Shown here: in pieces, positions 11,079 through 23,082 of the stretch
How the letters are laid out: each line of letters starts with the position of its first letter
Position numbering within the stretch: position 1 is the stretch's first letter
Source: Branchinecta lynchi
Lineage: Eukaryota; Arthropoda; Branchiopoda; Anostraca; Branchinectidae
DNA: 64,000 nt
Assembly: GCA_023053575.1 (NCBI GenBank)
Contig: JAKZAP010000014.1
Span: 20,610,938 to 20,674,937, forward strand
Reading direction: 5' to 3'
Made by a program: the position numbers and the translations under genes
The notes under the pieces: model-generated
The model's input: only the letters and a program-made list of their open reading frames with translations
What the model was told of the DNA's origin: nothing
The model's database searches: none

Positions 11079-11730
11079 CAACCATAACCATGATCGGATT
11101 TCCCGTAAGGCCAACCTGGACCATGGCCTAGGGTGCAGCAGTCATTAAAAATAACCACCAAATATTTGCAAATTGTTCGGTATTGTTTTAAAAGGCCGTA
11201 TGAAATGATGTTAACGGTAAACAGTTCATCCATACTTCAGAGTGAACTGCTTCGATCTCTTTGTTGCGTTTTGAGAGGGCGGGATGGGTTGCAGAAGGGT
11301 TTGTTTTGGTCTAGGGTGTAGAAGTGTGTAAACCAAGCCCTGGCATGGCCACCAATGAGTTTGTTTTATTCCCGGTCATTAGCAAGCACATGATACGTTA
11401 GCAGCAAAAATGTTTATAACAAAAAATATTAAAGTATTTTTTTTTGTTTCGGAAAGAGTAGTTGAAGTTGAAAAGGATATTGAAAATTAAGGTAATCGAG
11501 AGGAAAAACCACCGTAGCCCAAAACTTAAAAAGACGAAAAAACTATAAAAGATGCTGCGCGGGTTAGACAGTTTTTTCCGTAGGCCCTGTCAAAGCCAAA
11601 GGTGTCGAGTTCGAGTAAGGCAAAACACAACCGGGACGGGTTTGTAATCTTTAGAAAACCCAGCAGTTTCAAAGCAGTTATCGATGTTAGAATATTGTAA
11701 CAGGAAATTTGTCTACTACGGACAGTGCTT
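11079..11730. other. no supported feature
   Basis: Unassigned sequence with only short open frames. No paired repeats or convincing splice sites were noticed. Confidence 0.35.
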
Positions 11731-12217
11731 TAAAGTTTAACTGAACAGGCAACTTATTTTTACATCTTAGATTCAAATACATTGAATTATTACAACACCT
11801 ATTGGGGATTTTCATTCTGTCCACAGTAGTCTCCAGTAGGGACGTTGGGAATGTGGACGCTTTCCCTTGGTGAATCCGTCCACAATTCGCCCGCGAAATT
11901 CACTGCACTATCACTACACAAGACACATCACTATCTAGCCCTAGTTTTTGGCACTGCAGACTGCAGACACTTCTTTGTTTATTTGATACACAATTTATTT
12001 ACTCGTTTGCTGCTGGTATTGTTGCCAAATGTTCCAGGCACCATAGAGATATCACAAAAACGGGGAGAGCGGCAAGCACAATGGGATAATCGATTATTTG
12101 GAAATATCAGAAAAACAAACTAACGCTTTTTCATCGGGTTTTCAAGATTACTTAAGCGAACAAGTGATGGGTAACTAGACTGTAGTATCCTAGCCCTTTT
12201 CGGTTAAACTTTAAAGG
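11731..12217 (+). repeat. block K1, related to K2 at 14036-14493
   Basis: The block begins with CTTTAAAGTTTAACTGAA and ends with an inverted version of it. It contains the same 3' stretch as K2 (TTTTCATCGGGTYTTCAAG, then GTGATGGGTAACTAGA). The middle differs. It may be a mobile element with an 18-bp inverted repeat or a duplicated terminal-exon region. Confidence 0.5.
11827..11873 (+). CDS. possible short terminal exon in block K1
   Basis: The acceptor CATTCTGTCCACAG is followed by 14 codons (VSSRDVGNVDAFPW) and a TGA stop. It occupies the same place in K1 as the longer terminal exon in K2, and the last residues resemble the AAFQWP portion of that exon. It could be a decayed duplicate. It is very short and may be chance. 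Confidence 0.25.
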
Positions 12218-14035
12218 ATCCAGAGCCTATCGTCTCCCTTCCACCACCCATACATTTTCCCGAGTGCTCCCTAATAACTTTAGACCGTTCTCGAATTGTA
12301 ACGTCAAAGTTCTGGCGTCTCAAAACGTGTCTCTTCGGTTTCAGACCGTAAAAGGAGTCTGTTTAGGTTTCCAAGTAGGGTAATTTTCTTGGAAATCCGT
12401 GACCTTCCATTTGATTATGTTTCCTGAAAAACATGGCGCGACGCGGAAACTAGAAATGATATTTCTGACCTGGAAGAAACAGCTGACGTCATCAGCAAAT
12501 TACACATTAGTACCGAGAAAATCAAGAAAATACCTACGGATTAAGTTCTAAATACTTGTATATGTATCATGTGTATATATGTATGTCCATATAATGCTGA
12601 TAGAGTTTACGTATTTATACTTCTAAATATTTTAAAATGCTTATTGAAATACTTACGTAGGATGAATTTGTTACATGTTAGTATATACTAATATTTTAAA
12701 CTCTGTGACATCGCTAATTGTTATTTGCATGGAAGGAATTTATAATTCTGGTGTCTATGAACATCCTTTGGGGACGCAAACACATATAAGCGTTCAAGTA
12801 GTAACAAGAAGGAAGTGAACGTACGTGAAGTTTTGTTTGTTAGTATTTTCCTGGAAGGAAATGTTTTCCTTGCAGTTGGTTTTAAAACAGCTTATTTTAT
12901 GGTACCGATCACATTATCGGTACCTTCCTTTCAGAGATGGTGAAATTCGATCGTATCATCCAAGAGACAAACTTCTAAATATGAATACATGTAGAAATAG
13001 ATACTTGCTGGGAAAAAAATTATCTTTTCACCCATTAAGTCACACAGATGTTTCGACAATTAAGACATGTTTATAAACTGTGAGTGTTAAATCAATACTG
13101 GCTTAGTATAAAAAATGTGCTAATAAAAATAGGTTGAAAAATTGTCACGATTTATTGAGGTTTCCTTTTTAAGCCTCGACGAGTTGGTACGGTATGGCCG
13201 ATCAAAAACAAGTAATAGTGCCATCTATGGTCCGGTATTTTCTTGAGGGCCAACTAACTCAATTCAATTACTTTACGTTTCCTTTTATATTTTTCGAAAA
13301 TATTCTCGCCTCATAGACTTCGATAATGATTGGTAATGTCTAGGAGAAAATGAACGAAAATATCGGGAAAGCGGTATCCGGAAATTATCTGTGCTTTTCA
13401 GATAGTTCCGCCCCCACCCGTTTGCGAAGCAAGTATTCTTTTCGTGACCTCTTGCATCCTATGTGTGTGCAGCAGAGGTATGCTTATGTGGATGTCTGCT
13501 AGCAGGGAAGGATCACCGAAGAAAGGACTGAAACCCAAACCCGGAATTTTTTGATACAAATACTTGTGATAACCATTCACGCTTTTGTCACTTTTTGAAT
13601 ATTTTGCTACTTCACGGCTGATAGTGACTCTAGTGACACCTGGTCTTCTTTTCATAATTTGAAAAGTTTGCGAGGAACGCACCTTCAATGATGAAGATGG
13701 CGGGCCGAACCTGCAGATGCCTCCAAAAGTAGAAGGAGCTTTTTGGTAAATTCAGAATCAAAGAAAGTTAATTGAATTTCTGCTTCTAGTTTGTGCCAGG
13801 ATAACCCTGAAATAGTTGGCTGTTAGCTGATACCAAGTTTATAATTTTTCGTTTCATTTTTACTTTTTATGTGCAAGTAACAAAGCCAATGTAGTGGAAC
13901 AGCTAAAAAGTGTTCAAATAAGAATACCTCTATATTATTTTCTGATAGTTTCTGTTAATGAATGAATGAATGATATCATTACGCGCAGCCTAGTAGTTAG
14001 GCATTTGCACAGTATTTACATAAAAAGAAAAAACG
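12218..14035. other. no supported feature
   Basis: Contains A/T-rich sequence, an (ATGA)n stretch near 13956-13974 and short open frames on both strands. I found no splice-flanked exon and no inverted repeat worth calling. Confidence 0.35.
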
Positions 14036-14493
14036 CTTAAAGATTAACTGAAAAGCCAAATTATTTTTATATCTTGTAACTGAATAAACTGCAATATTTG
14101 GATTGTATAAAAGGATCTTTTTTAACTATTTGCTCTAGAGTGACGTTCAGAATATCTACGGCCGTCCATACAACGTAAAATTCTACTATGACACGGAGAA
14201 TTTGGATCTCGATCGAAATGCTGCTTTTCAGTGGCCACTGTCATCTTACCAAAATATTTATTACCCGAACACTTAATATTCGTAAATCGTTTTCGTCAAG
14301 CATACAGCACAGGTACAAGCGCATACAGGTACCACAAATCCGACAGTTAAATTTCACTATTTGAGAATCGATTGTTCGCGAATAGCCGAGCAACGAATTA
14401 ACGCATTTTCATCGGGTCTTCAAGCCTCTTTAAGTGAATAAGTGATGGGTAACTAGATTGTCCTATCTCAGCACTGTTCGGTTAAACTTTAAG
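14036..14493 (+). repeat. block K2, related to K1
   Basis: Left end CTTAAAGATTAACTGAAAAG and the inverted right end GGTTAAACTTTAAG match K1. It shares the K1 tail at about 14398-14493. It carries the terminal exon candidate at 14139-14276. Confidence 0.5.
14139..14276 (+). CDS. candidate terminal exon, product not recognised
   Basis: A good acceptor (TTAACTATTTGCTCTAG) is followed by 45 codons and a TAA stop. The peptide begins SDVQNIYGRPYNVKFYYD and ends LSSYQNIYYPNT. It is rich in Tyr, Asn and Asp, with no membrane segment, and looks like a real C-terminal tail. No upstream exon with matching phase was recognised, and I cannot name the protein. The exon lies within a block also found in degenerate form at 11731-12217, so a duplicated or alternative last exon is possible. 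The splice signal and frame are seen; function is unknown. Confidence 0.5.
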   Translation, partial: SDVQNIYGRPYNVKFYYDTENLDLDRNAAFQWPLSSYQNIYYPNT

Positions 14494-14645
14494 AAGACAT
14501 ACAGAATGGCATTTACACAATGTTTACGACAACAACAACAAAAAATAAACGCAAACCAAGAATACACAAAAGAAACATGAAAAGAACAATGAATTTACTG
14601 AATTAGCTGGCGCAGTGGGCAGGAAGGCGGCTTGATGATGACATG

Positions 14646-14821
14646 CAAGGCCGTATCGAGGGGGGGGGGGTAGGGGGTTGACCCCCCCCCCCCCCTCACA
14701 AAAATAACTATTTTTATATGCTTTTCCCTCTGATCTATGTGTTTTGGTCCGACCAGCAGGCATCCCCCCCTCCCCGAAACGCACCCCCCCCCCCCGAAAT
14801 AAATTCCTTGATACGGGCCTG
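14646..14821 (-). mobile_element. hAT MITE with CAGGCCCGTATC ends (family Z, copy 1)
   Basis: The ends read CAGGCCCGTATCAAGG and CAAGGCCGTATCGAGG inverted. Flanking octamers ATGACATG (14638-14645) and ATGACGTG (14822-14829) agree at 7 of 8 bases. Long C and G runs lie just inside both ends. Confidence 0.75.
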
Positions 14822-15308
14822 ATGACGTGACAGAGGCTTTGCCATCACCCGATTTCGAACTCACAGCCCCTAACAAGAAAAATACACTTTGTCGCTCTGC
14901 AAGTCTCAACATTTTGTATTACCAAAATATCTGTCGATGCCAATCCTATTTGATTTTTCGTCTTGGCACATTCCGTGTTTAGAAAAAATATATGTCACTG
15001 ATGATTTACACGTGCTGCGCTCGCACGTGCTGCCGTATTTCGCTTCTGACTCTTTTAAATTAATAGCTAGATAACATATGTCAATTTACACTACGAGAGA
15101 CACTAAACAGTAGACGCCTACTCTTGTCACTTTGTTAAAACGGCATTGAAACCTGGCAATATGTTCTACGTTGAATGTCTATCAGTGCAGTTACATGAAT
15201 ATATTTACATGAATGATTTTTGTTATTTTAATTTGTAAACCTCATAAGGACTCAGAAACATGAGTATTCCTTCAGACCAAGCTGACTGCGATGGTGCTAA
15301 AGGACTTT

Positions 15309-16520
15309 TATTATACCGATCACTTTTCGGTCGGTCGGTCTGTCTGTTCTCCAGTTAGGGTACTTCCAGAAGTGCTAGACGATGAAACTTGGCAGGCTTA
15401 TCAGAGACCCGACTAGTTTAACTTGGAAATAGCAGTTCCCCGATTCGACCATCATGGGGGGAGCGGAGGGAGGGGGAATCCTGAATCTTGAGGTGTGTGA
15501 AACTTTCGAACGGGTGATCGGATCTTAACACAACTTGATATTTGGACCTCGTCTCTCAAACATGCCATTTCAAGTCCAGACCGGATCCGATGAATGTGTG
15601 TGTGGGGGGGGGGGGGGTAGAGGGGAGAACCGTAAATCTTGTGACACGCTCAGAGTGGAGCGATCGGGAAGGAACTTGGTGGGAAGAACTAGGTACACTA
15701 GTGACAGAACCGGACCGGATTCGGGCACTGTGGGGGAGGTGTCCGGAATTCCGATGATCGCGAGTGAAGGTACTTACAGATGTGCTAGGACGATGAAACT
15801 TGGCTGGAACATTAGAAACTTGACAAGATTAGCTTAAAAATTGTCACTTCCTAGATCCGACCATCCCTTAAAGTACTTATCCCTTACCGTAACCGCAAAG
15901 GGAAAACAAAACTTTTGACCAACCATACATTTCATGATCCCCAAGGGCCCATGATGGTTTGTGCCACAGGGATTTTGCTTCAAAATCAATTCCTAGCACC
16001 CTTAAAGTGCGCAACTTAAACCAAAAAGTGAAGAAAAAAAAATACTTTTGACCAAAGAATATAGATTTATGATCCCCAAGGGCCCATGATCATTCAATTT
16101 TTTTCCTTTTTTTTCTTCCTTTTTCCATTTTCTTCCTTTAATAAACCCGTTCCACGTTTCCGGTAGGGAGTACCTCAAGGGTTTTGCTTACAAGTGAATT
16201 CCTTAAAGTATAAAACATTAATTTGAGCAAAATATACATTTTTATGATCGCGATGAGCCCATCATTATATTTGCCTCAGGGGTTTTGCTTACAGATGAAT
16301 TGATAGCGCCCTTAAAGTGCGCACCATCGCAGCCAAGTGCAAGAGTAAATACTTTGTAACAAACGATATTTGTCGTGATTACCAAGGGCCCATGATCATT
16401 CTTACCCCAGGGGGTTTGCTTCCAAATGATCAGAATAAAACTCACAAATTAGCAAATTCTAACTTTCATCCTCTAACCCAGCCTTGCAAGGGCCATATGA
16501 GCTTCTAGCTCTTGTTCTTC
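15309..16520 (+). mobile_element. tandem-core element with (GGTC)n start (family Q, copy 1)
   Basis: It opens with a GGTCGGTCGGTCTGTCTG run, continues with diverged units of about 300 bp containing GATGAAACTTGG and GATCGGATCTTA, then about 150-bp units containing CCAAGGGCCCATGATCATT. It ends GCAAGGGCCATATGAGCTTC. The plan resembles the 137-bp-core elements, but the sequence is a separate family. Confidence 0.55.
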
Positions 16521-16910
16521 TACTCACGGAATTTTCTCGCAGCGCGAAAAATAAGGGCCAGGATCCCTGTTTTGATTTCTTCTTCTTCTTTCTTAAGAGT
16601 TGACACACAGGTTCCCTGTTCAGCCCCTTCTCCTTTGACAAATTTTGACGCTCGGAGACTTGTTTTAACAGCCTTGTTTCTCTTTGACGAACAAGGCTTC
16701 GACTAATTAGACTTGCTTCATACTGTCAAGAATAAGAAACTCCGTCTCCCTGTCTCTGTATTACGACCATGCGTATTCGAATTTCGAACATATTCTGATA
16801 CCCCTACCCGATGAAACGAGTGGAGGCGGAGCTACACAGAACATCATAATTTGTTACCTCTAGAAACAGATGTATCGCAGTACAACTCCGCAGAAGAATA
16901 TGAATCCGTT

Positions 16911-17291
16911 AAAGCCAGGATTCACCTTCCAGATTTTTCTTCCGGATTCCAGACAGCCGTCTTCGTCGAGACGGATGTGGAAGGTTGAGCCAGGCGAAAC
17001 ACGTCTGGAAATCCGGGGTGTTGGACACCCCAGATTCCGGATGTCTGGAAGGTGCCATAGAGGAAACCCATTCGAGCGACACAACAACTATGTAAATGTA
17101 GGAAGAAAAGGGAAAGTGATTGAAAGTTGTGATTGGGATGCAAGAGATATTTGAAATGTAAAGGGTACATCTAGGAAATGTTGAAGAATAGCAAAATTAG
17201 CTGTCGTCATTATCATGAAAATCTGGAAGGGCTCGCTTAACTATGCGGAAGCCCTGAACGTCTGGGAATCTGGAAGGTGAAGCCTGGCTTT
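16911..17291. mobile_element. MITE with ~40-bp imperfect inverted repeats
   Basis: AAAGCCAGGATTCACCTTCC at the left end is matched inverted at the right end. A second inverted pair lies inside, built on CTGGAAATCCGGGGTGT and its inverse. No coding sense. Confidence 0.6.
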
Positions 17292-17329
17292 TACACCTGA
17301 TTGGTTGTCTGCCATTGTGACGTCACGTC

Positions 17330-17590
17330 TTACTCGCTGCAGACCGGGTTCTCCACCCCTTCAGGCATCCTGCGTTATTTCACCTGGTATTCGCAAAGGC
17401 GAAGAGAGAAGTAGACGGGTATCAACTCGAACCTTACAGCAAGTACCTCTAGCTCCACTCAGTTTTATCGGGGTATCCATAATCGCTGCATGCGACCAGA
17501 GACGGAGGTCTGTCAGATGATTTGTTCTTCATACTGTTGTCGACGAACAGGGCTCCGAAGAATTTGAGAGATTGGTCATCTGAGATTTTA
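17330..17590 (-). repeat. dispersed repeat T (minus copy)
   Basis: Matches 27075-27460 in reverse: shared landmarks are ACAAAACTGAGCC, the GATACCCGTTTACT block and GAGACGGAGGTYCTGTCAGAT. Related short pieces occur at 16730-16790 and 27863-27925. Confidence 0.5.
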
Positions 17591-17625
17591 TTTTGCAAAG
17601 TTTCAGCCTTCTGCTAGCAAGTTTC

Positions 17626-17656
17626 AGATTGAGGACCCTTGCTAAGAAGGGCCGAA
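17626..17656 (+). repeat. decayed hammerhead-like motif
   Basis: Retains the stem-II hairpin GGACCCTTGCTAAGAAGGGCC followed by GAATTC, but the CTGANGA and GAAA core boxes are damaged. Confidence 0.35.
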
Positions 17657-17699
17657 TTCTCGCCAACATAAAGTCTCAGGTGATCGAACGCAAACAAGA

Positions 17700-18680
17700 T
17701 ACATCCAAATGTACTTTAATTCCAATTGACAACAACTTAGCAAGTCCAATGAATGATGACTAGCCTAACTACAATCACAATATCTACGTTTTAAAGTTAA
17801 ATACAACAAAAGCGTCAATACTATTTTTTAAGCTTTACGTTAATCAAAGATAGAGGAGGACTTACAAAAAAGGTCGAAGAGGCCAGGAAGGTTCACTTCT
17901 GTATTTACGGTTACTGATTTTTTTTTTTAATAATGCCGCATAGTATCTTTTCCGTTCTTCCTGTCCAATATGATCTGGCCAGGTGACCACGCTTCCACTT
18001 TCCTTCGGTGACGTCAACGGTCCTAACATCTAATATTTTTTTTTTTTTTTTTAATTTAATGACCTACCTATATGTTTTTCTATCTCTACGTTCAATTTTT
18101 TATTTACTCGTTTGCCTTATTTCTCCTTTTACCATTTTCATAACATCTTTAAATCGTTGAAATGTTTTTTTCCTTCCTTAATATCTCCGTTCCTTAAAAT
18201 TTTCTTTCATTTAAATTTTATTACTTATAAAAGTATTATCCCTCGTTGTCTTTTTTGCAACCAAACGAAAAAGGGGGTTTTGTACTGGACACGTTAAAAC
18301 ACACCCTTTTTTTTTTTTACCTCTTCGCACTTCCTGTGTCAAAGGATGCCCTTCCGACATAGGGAGCATTTATTTGAATCTTTTTCATTTCCGTCTCTGA
18401 TGCCAAAACCCTATTATTAAATCTTGTTAAATTTTGACAGATACTTCTCAGTTTTTTTTTTTCTCCAAGCTTGTCTTTTTGTTTTATGGGCATGCAGACA
18501 AACAGGGTTCTATCATTCTTAGGAAAGAGTAATGTAAATCAAACGTATTAAACTGAATAAACTAATCTAGCTAAGTGCTTTTTATACAAAGATTATTGTA
18601 CTTATTGGGTCAGTGTCAATGTCTTTAGGGGGATGGAGCTTTTAGACAAATTACAAGTTTCTTCGAATATTTGTTTGCAT
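17700..18680. other. T-rich low-complexity sequence, no gene seen
   Basis: Several T runs of 9-18 bases and generally pyrimidine-rich plus strand between about 17920 and 18480. Open frames here are Phe/Ser-rich artefacts of composition. Confidence 0.4.
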
Positions 18681-18846
18681 AACCATTTTAACGAATTAGT
18701 CTGTTTCTTTGGGAAGAAGAAAAAAAATCCTTGGAGGTTGACGGAGACCTCGCCTTTATAATGACAAGAGTCAGAAGAAAAAGAAGTTGTGTATGGGGTG
18801 ACGGAAATTCATCTCTAATAGCAACTTTGCGGCACAACCTTCTTGA

Positions 18847-19019
18847 CAGGCCCGTATCCAGGATTTTGTTTTCGGGGGGGGGGGGGGGGGGTTTGCCTGC
18901 CGGTCGGACAAAAAAGTACAAAAAAGAAATAGATCGGAGGGAAAATCTATAAAAATGACTATTTTTGTGTTTCGGGGGGGGGGGGGGGGTCAACCCCCCC
19001 CCCCCTGGATACGGCCTTG
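18847..19019 (+). mobile_element. hAT MITE (family Z, copy 2)
   Basis: Ends CAGGCCCGTATCCAGG and CAAGGCCGTATCCAGG inverted. Flanking octamers CTTCTTGA (18839-18846) and CCTCTTGA (19020-19027) match at 7 of 8. Interior G runs of about 18 bases and a C run near the right end. Confidence 0.8.
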
Positions 19020-19123
19020 CCTCTTGAACACAAAAGTGAAAGAAAAAATAATGTCTGAAATCTACACGAAGAGAAAAAAAACCTGTGTTTATGTCCTAGA
19101 CTTTCCTGTCAGGTTAGATAAAA

Positions 19124-19487
19124 CTTAAAGGACCCGTCGCACCTATAATGCCAATGCAACTTACTTCCGATTTACACTAATTAATTCTTAAACCTGGCGA
19201 ATCAAATTTCATATGTTACATTCTAAACCCGCTAGCGATACCACACTAATCTTTGCACTTGCCACGATCCACGATTGTCCATGCGCATAATGCTCCCGAC
19301 GATTGTTCGTGCATCATGCTACAGATGCGTAAAACCGGTTATCTGAATCTTCCCGTGTTTTTGCTTGAAGTCGATGAGTCTGGCGGAAGGCTTAAAACAG
19401 CCAAAGTCGCAGAGCTAAGTTTTACAGCATTCAAATAGTTTTGAATATTGGAACATAAACAGTAAATAGTGCGAGGTGTGCCTTAAG
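19124..19487. mobile_element. MITE related to element HJ ends
   Basis: The left end CTTAAAGGACCCGTCGCAC is matched by an inverted right end (AGTAAATAGTGCGAGG then CCTTAAG). The same terminal motif starts element HJ at 9138 and 58578. Confidence 0.5.
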
Positions 19488-19559
19488 CTGTAAGGAAAGA
19501 CAAACTGTTATTCAGAGTGTTGTGATTTAAGGTTTGTACAAACACGTAAAGACACTAGT

Positions 19560-19900
19560 CCCAAATATTCCTTCAGCCCAAGCTGACTGCGAGTCATATT
19601 TGATAGTGTAAAACGGATACGTCAGCTGATTTGTACTAGAGCTATGTCTCGGCCCTTCTTGGCAAGGGTCCTCTTTAGGCTTAAAGCCGCTCAAGTTGGA
19701 AAAACGAACTTGTGGAAAAACGTGAAAATGTGGGTTTTTCAAGTTCGTTTTTCCATAATACATAGATGGCACTCCTTCTTCCAACTTGAGCGGCTGTGAG
19801 CCCTTGCCAAGAAGGGCCGAAAAATAGTTCTAATAAAATTCAGCTGACGTATCGGGTTTGCACTATCAAACACACTGGTCCTAATCCAATCTTCAGCTTC
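19560..19900. repeat. inverted pair of hammerhead-family fragments
   Basis: A minus-strand fragment (about 19645-19700) and a plus-strand fragment (about 19780-19830) each contain the GGGCCCTTGCCAAGAAGGGCC-type hairpin flanked by CAACTTGAGCGGCT. They face each other around a second inverted pair, GTTCGTTTTTCC and GGAAAAACGAAC. Core boxes are decayed (CTAAAGA on the left copy, deleted on the right). Confidence 0.5.
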
Positions 19901-19999
19901 TGCTTTACAAAGACATGTCCTCTCTTTGTGGGTGACCGTCAATACCAAGTAATTCAAGCATGAAACACGCTTGTACTACATAGCAGCTAACTGGGAGCA

Positions 20000-22110
20000 A
20001 GAAGAAAATAAAAATAAAAGAAGAAATTTAAAATATTCGGATATACTTATTACAAAATCACAGATATTCATTCCTGATTTTTCAGTGAGGGGTTCGTTGT
20101 GCTCATGAAAGGAAATGAAGAATCCCGGCGTCGCCAAACTTAGTCCAGGTGGTGAGCAAAGGTGTTAGCCACTAGCAAGTAGAAACCTTAAAGAAGTTAA
20201 TTTATACGAGGTTTTGTCTTTTTATGGAGCTTTTGTGAGAGAAAGGGTTGCTCTAAGGTGGATGTTGATGATGTGCAGAAAGGAGCCGGTTTTAAGCATA
20301 AGACGCGTATTTTCAGGACCTCTTTAAAACAATATATTTCTTTTTGTTTTGGCTTGACCAGGCAACGTTTTTTTTTAAACTTACGATCATTTTTTTTTCT
20401 CTAGGGATTCACGCCGGATAAAGAACGAAATGGAGAACTCCTATGGCCTACTGTCATAAAATTGATATCGACGTCTTGTGACAATCTCTAGTGTTATCCT
20501 TAGTCAATTCGATATCGGTTTTAGCAATAATCGATACAGTGTAGATCGCCGAGATTACCCCAATCGCCAGATGATATGACACTATCGTTTTCTATACCTC
20601 GGTTGTGTGTGTAGATTTGCCACCTTTTCTGTCAGGCCCACCAGATCCGACACTCGAAATTTGACATTTCGGATTTTTGGGGAAAAAATATGGTTAGCAG
20701 TTGGTACCCTGTCCCGAAACCGTTAATTTAAAATAGTGTCTGATTTTGATGGTTTTCCGGAAAGAGAAGGTGACCCAGCAAATCTGTAGGTATGCTAGGG
20801 GCTGGTATCGGCAACGGTGAAATCGTCAGAAAAATGAGTACTTTTCAAGTTCCTTATTTTGCGGACGGATTACTTTCAAAAACCAAAGATTTAACTATTT
20901 GTGTTCTTACGGTATTTTTCTATTTTAATTTCGTCGTAGAGATAGTGCACATTTTTCTAGATGTATGATACACCCCCGTATCGATCGACAGAGTTTTTGT
21001 AAATATCGATTCGGCGTGAGAGGCGGTTGTGGTGCGATACGCACAAATTGATATCGACTTGTTTGAAAATGTGGGCCTCGCCGGATGTTTGAATTCCGTC
21101 CATTTAAATATGCTGTAGTGTGTTATTATTGCATGTAGGGAATCTTAAATGTTGTGATTAGGCCTGAATCGTGCTTTTCTGGATTTTAGCGATAATAGTG
21201 CTTTAACCCGATGCTCAGTCCCCAAACTTCAGACTAAAATCCTTAAAGGACATACGGGAGTAGCTATTGCTAATTTCAGTATTTTAAGACACTTGTGTGC
21301 TTTAAAATCGTACTCGTACTAAATTGGGGTAAATGATGATGCCATATGAACGATTCAGAGAAAAAAAAAAAAAAAAATCGTACTTCCAGAAGTTAATACG
21401 CGGCTTTTGCTCCTGTTCTACATCCAACCTGTAAGAAGGATCATCTGAAACGCTTTTTTTGGGGGGGGGGGGGGGGGAATGAAAGGAACCTTTACATAAG
21501 TCGAGTGCCTCATTATCAATTGCGGTATACCGTCGAGAAAATCAGTCAAAAACCGCCATTGTACATCGTACGAATTTAGAAGTTTCTGGGAAAGAATGGA
21601 AGGAGCAATTACAGAAGTGAACTGTCTTTTTATTGTTGCCGTATGTCCTCTAAGAAAGTGTCAGCAGGTATTTCATCCTTGATGTTACTCCCCAAGATTA
21701 GAAGAGGGGGCTGGGAAATCTGTCTGGGAAAGTGATAGATGCTACAACCTTTGTAATTTCACACATGGTGAATTGGTAAAGCGAGCCAGGGAAAAAGTTG
21801 TGGGAAATTCTTATCTCTAGGACCCATGATACTTTATTCGTTCGTTTTCTCTTCTAAACTGTGGCTAAATAAACCGTCGTTCATAACTAATTAACAACAG
21901 TCGACTGTCGGCTAAATAAGCTGTCTTTCTGCAAAGGATAGCTTCAGTCTGTACACATAGCCTTCGCCTTCTCATTACCATGCTGTGTATGCGAGTCCTT
22001 ATATTGGTCATCATTCATTGCCTAGTTACCTTTTTACCAATTATTAACGAGAAATAACAGGTAACACGAGGATGCGCCGAGGGGTGAACGACTCTCCCGG
22101 AATGGTGTAC
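20000..22110. other. large stretch with nothing recognised
   Basis: No long frame, paired repeats or strong splice pair seen. Contains A and G homopolymers near 21360 and 21461. This is the least repeat-like stretch of comparable length in the window and could be intron or unique intergenic DNA. Confidence 0.35.
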
Positions 22111-22119
22111 ACGTCCCGA

Positions 22120-22199
22120 AGGAATAATCCCGAATTGTCAGGAATAATCCCGAATTGTCAGGAATAATCCGGAATAGTCAGGAATAATCCGGAATGGAA
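22120..22199 (+). repeat. 20-bp tandem repeat, four units
   Basis: Four consecutive units of AGGAATAATCCSGAATWGTC. It is followed by irregular GAATGTAGGAAGAA repeats up to about 22275. Confidence 0.85.
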
Positions 22200-22747
22200 A
22201 TCTTTTATGTTTCAAAATGTCAGGAAGAATGTAGGAAGAACAATGTAGAATGTAGGAAGAATGTCAGGAAGAACTGAAACGTAAAACTGGAATCTTAAGC
22301 TGGTTGATGGCAGTCGCCTTTTGAGTTAAACCGAACGAAGAAAATATTATGGGCCCTTGAAATAGCCCATTGGTGTTCATCCCTTGAAACAAGAACATTG
22401 AAGCTATGCTGCGAAGGAAGTCCTATTGATTGTTTCAAAAGTATACCAGTGTATGTATTAGGGCTTAGCTTTAACTTTTTGAAGGTTTTTAACCCTTACG
22501 ATACCGCGAGCTCAGATAGTGCAGAACCGCGTCGCTGTCCCACCAAAGAACAGTATAAAGCTAGTTGTCGAAAGAACGCGGAATCCGATTCGCCTTGGCG
22601 AATGCGGCTTCGCTAGCGAAAAAAATTCGCCGCGCCGCTCCATTTCAACTCCAAGTTGAATTTTGTTCGTGTTGCGGAGAATATTTGCGTTCCATCGCCA
22701 ACAAGCTAAAGTGCAACGTCCGTGAAATAGAGTATACACTTGATGGC

Positions 22748-22935
22748 TAACTCTCCTTGCCGATGCAAAATTGCCGAGGACCTAGCGGAAAAGCCGGAAG
22801 CGGTATCACATCTGCTCCCAAAGGTCCCGTGATTGGTTGACACAGGATTTGAGTTGTTGAGTTTTAGTCGTTAGTGAGACGTTTACTCGTTCTGCCTGTG
22901 GAGCACTGGCGTGTTTTGGACTTAGCTCAGAAGTA
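22748..22935 (+). repeat. dispersed repeat S, copy 1
   Basis: Shares CTCCTTGCCGATGCAAAAT at one end and CACTGGCGTGTTTTGGACTT at the other with 41446-41626. No frame is conserved between the copies. Confidence 0.5.
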
Positions 22936-23082
22936 GCCGACCGCACTGAATCGGTCTCTGATGATATGGTAGACATATGCTTCTTTTAACATTATCTAAC
23001 TTTTAGCAGCGTAATTTGTATCTACTTATCGCCACTACTGTTGGTGTGTCAAAGTAGTTCTTTAAAGTCTCTTGAGCATATG

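Noticed and set aside
22398..22750. Overlapping frames with Cys and basic residues (CSCCGEYLRSIANKL)
   Set aside because: The region is full of short inverted motifs (TTCGCC/GGCGAA), frames overlap on both strands and there are no splice sites.
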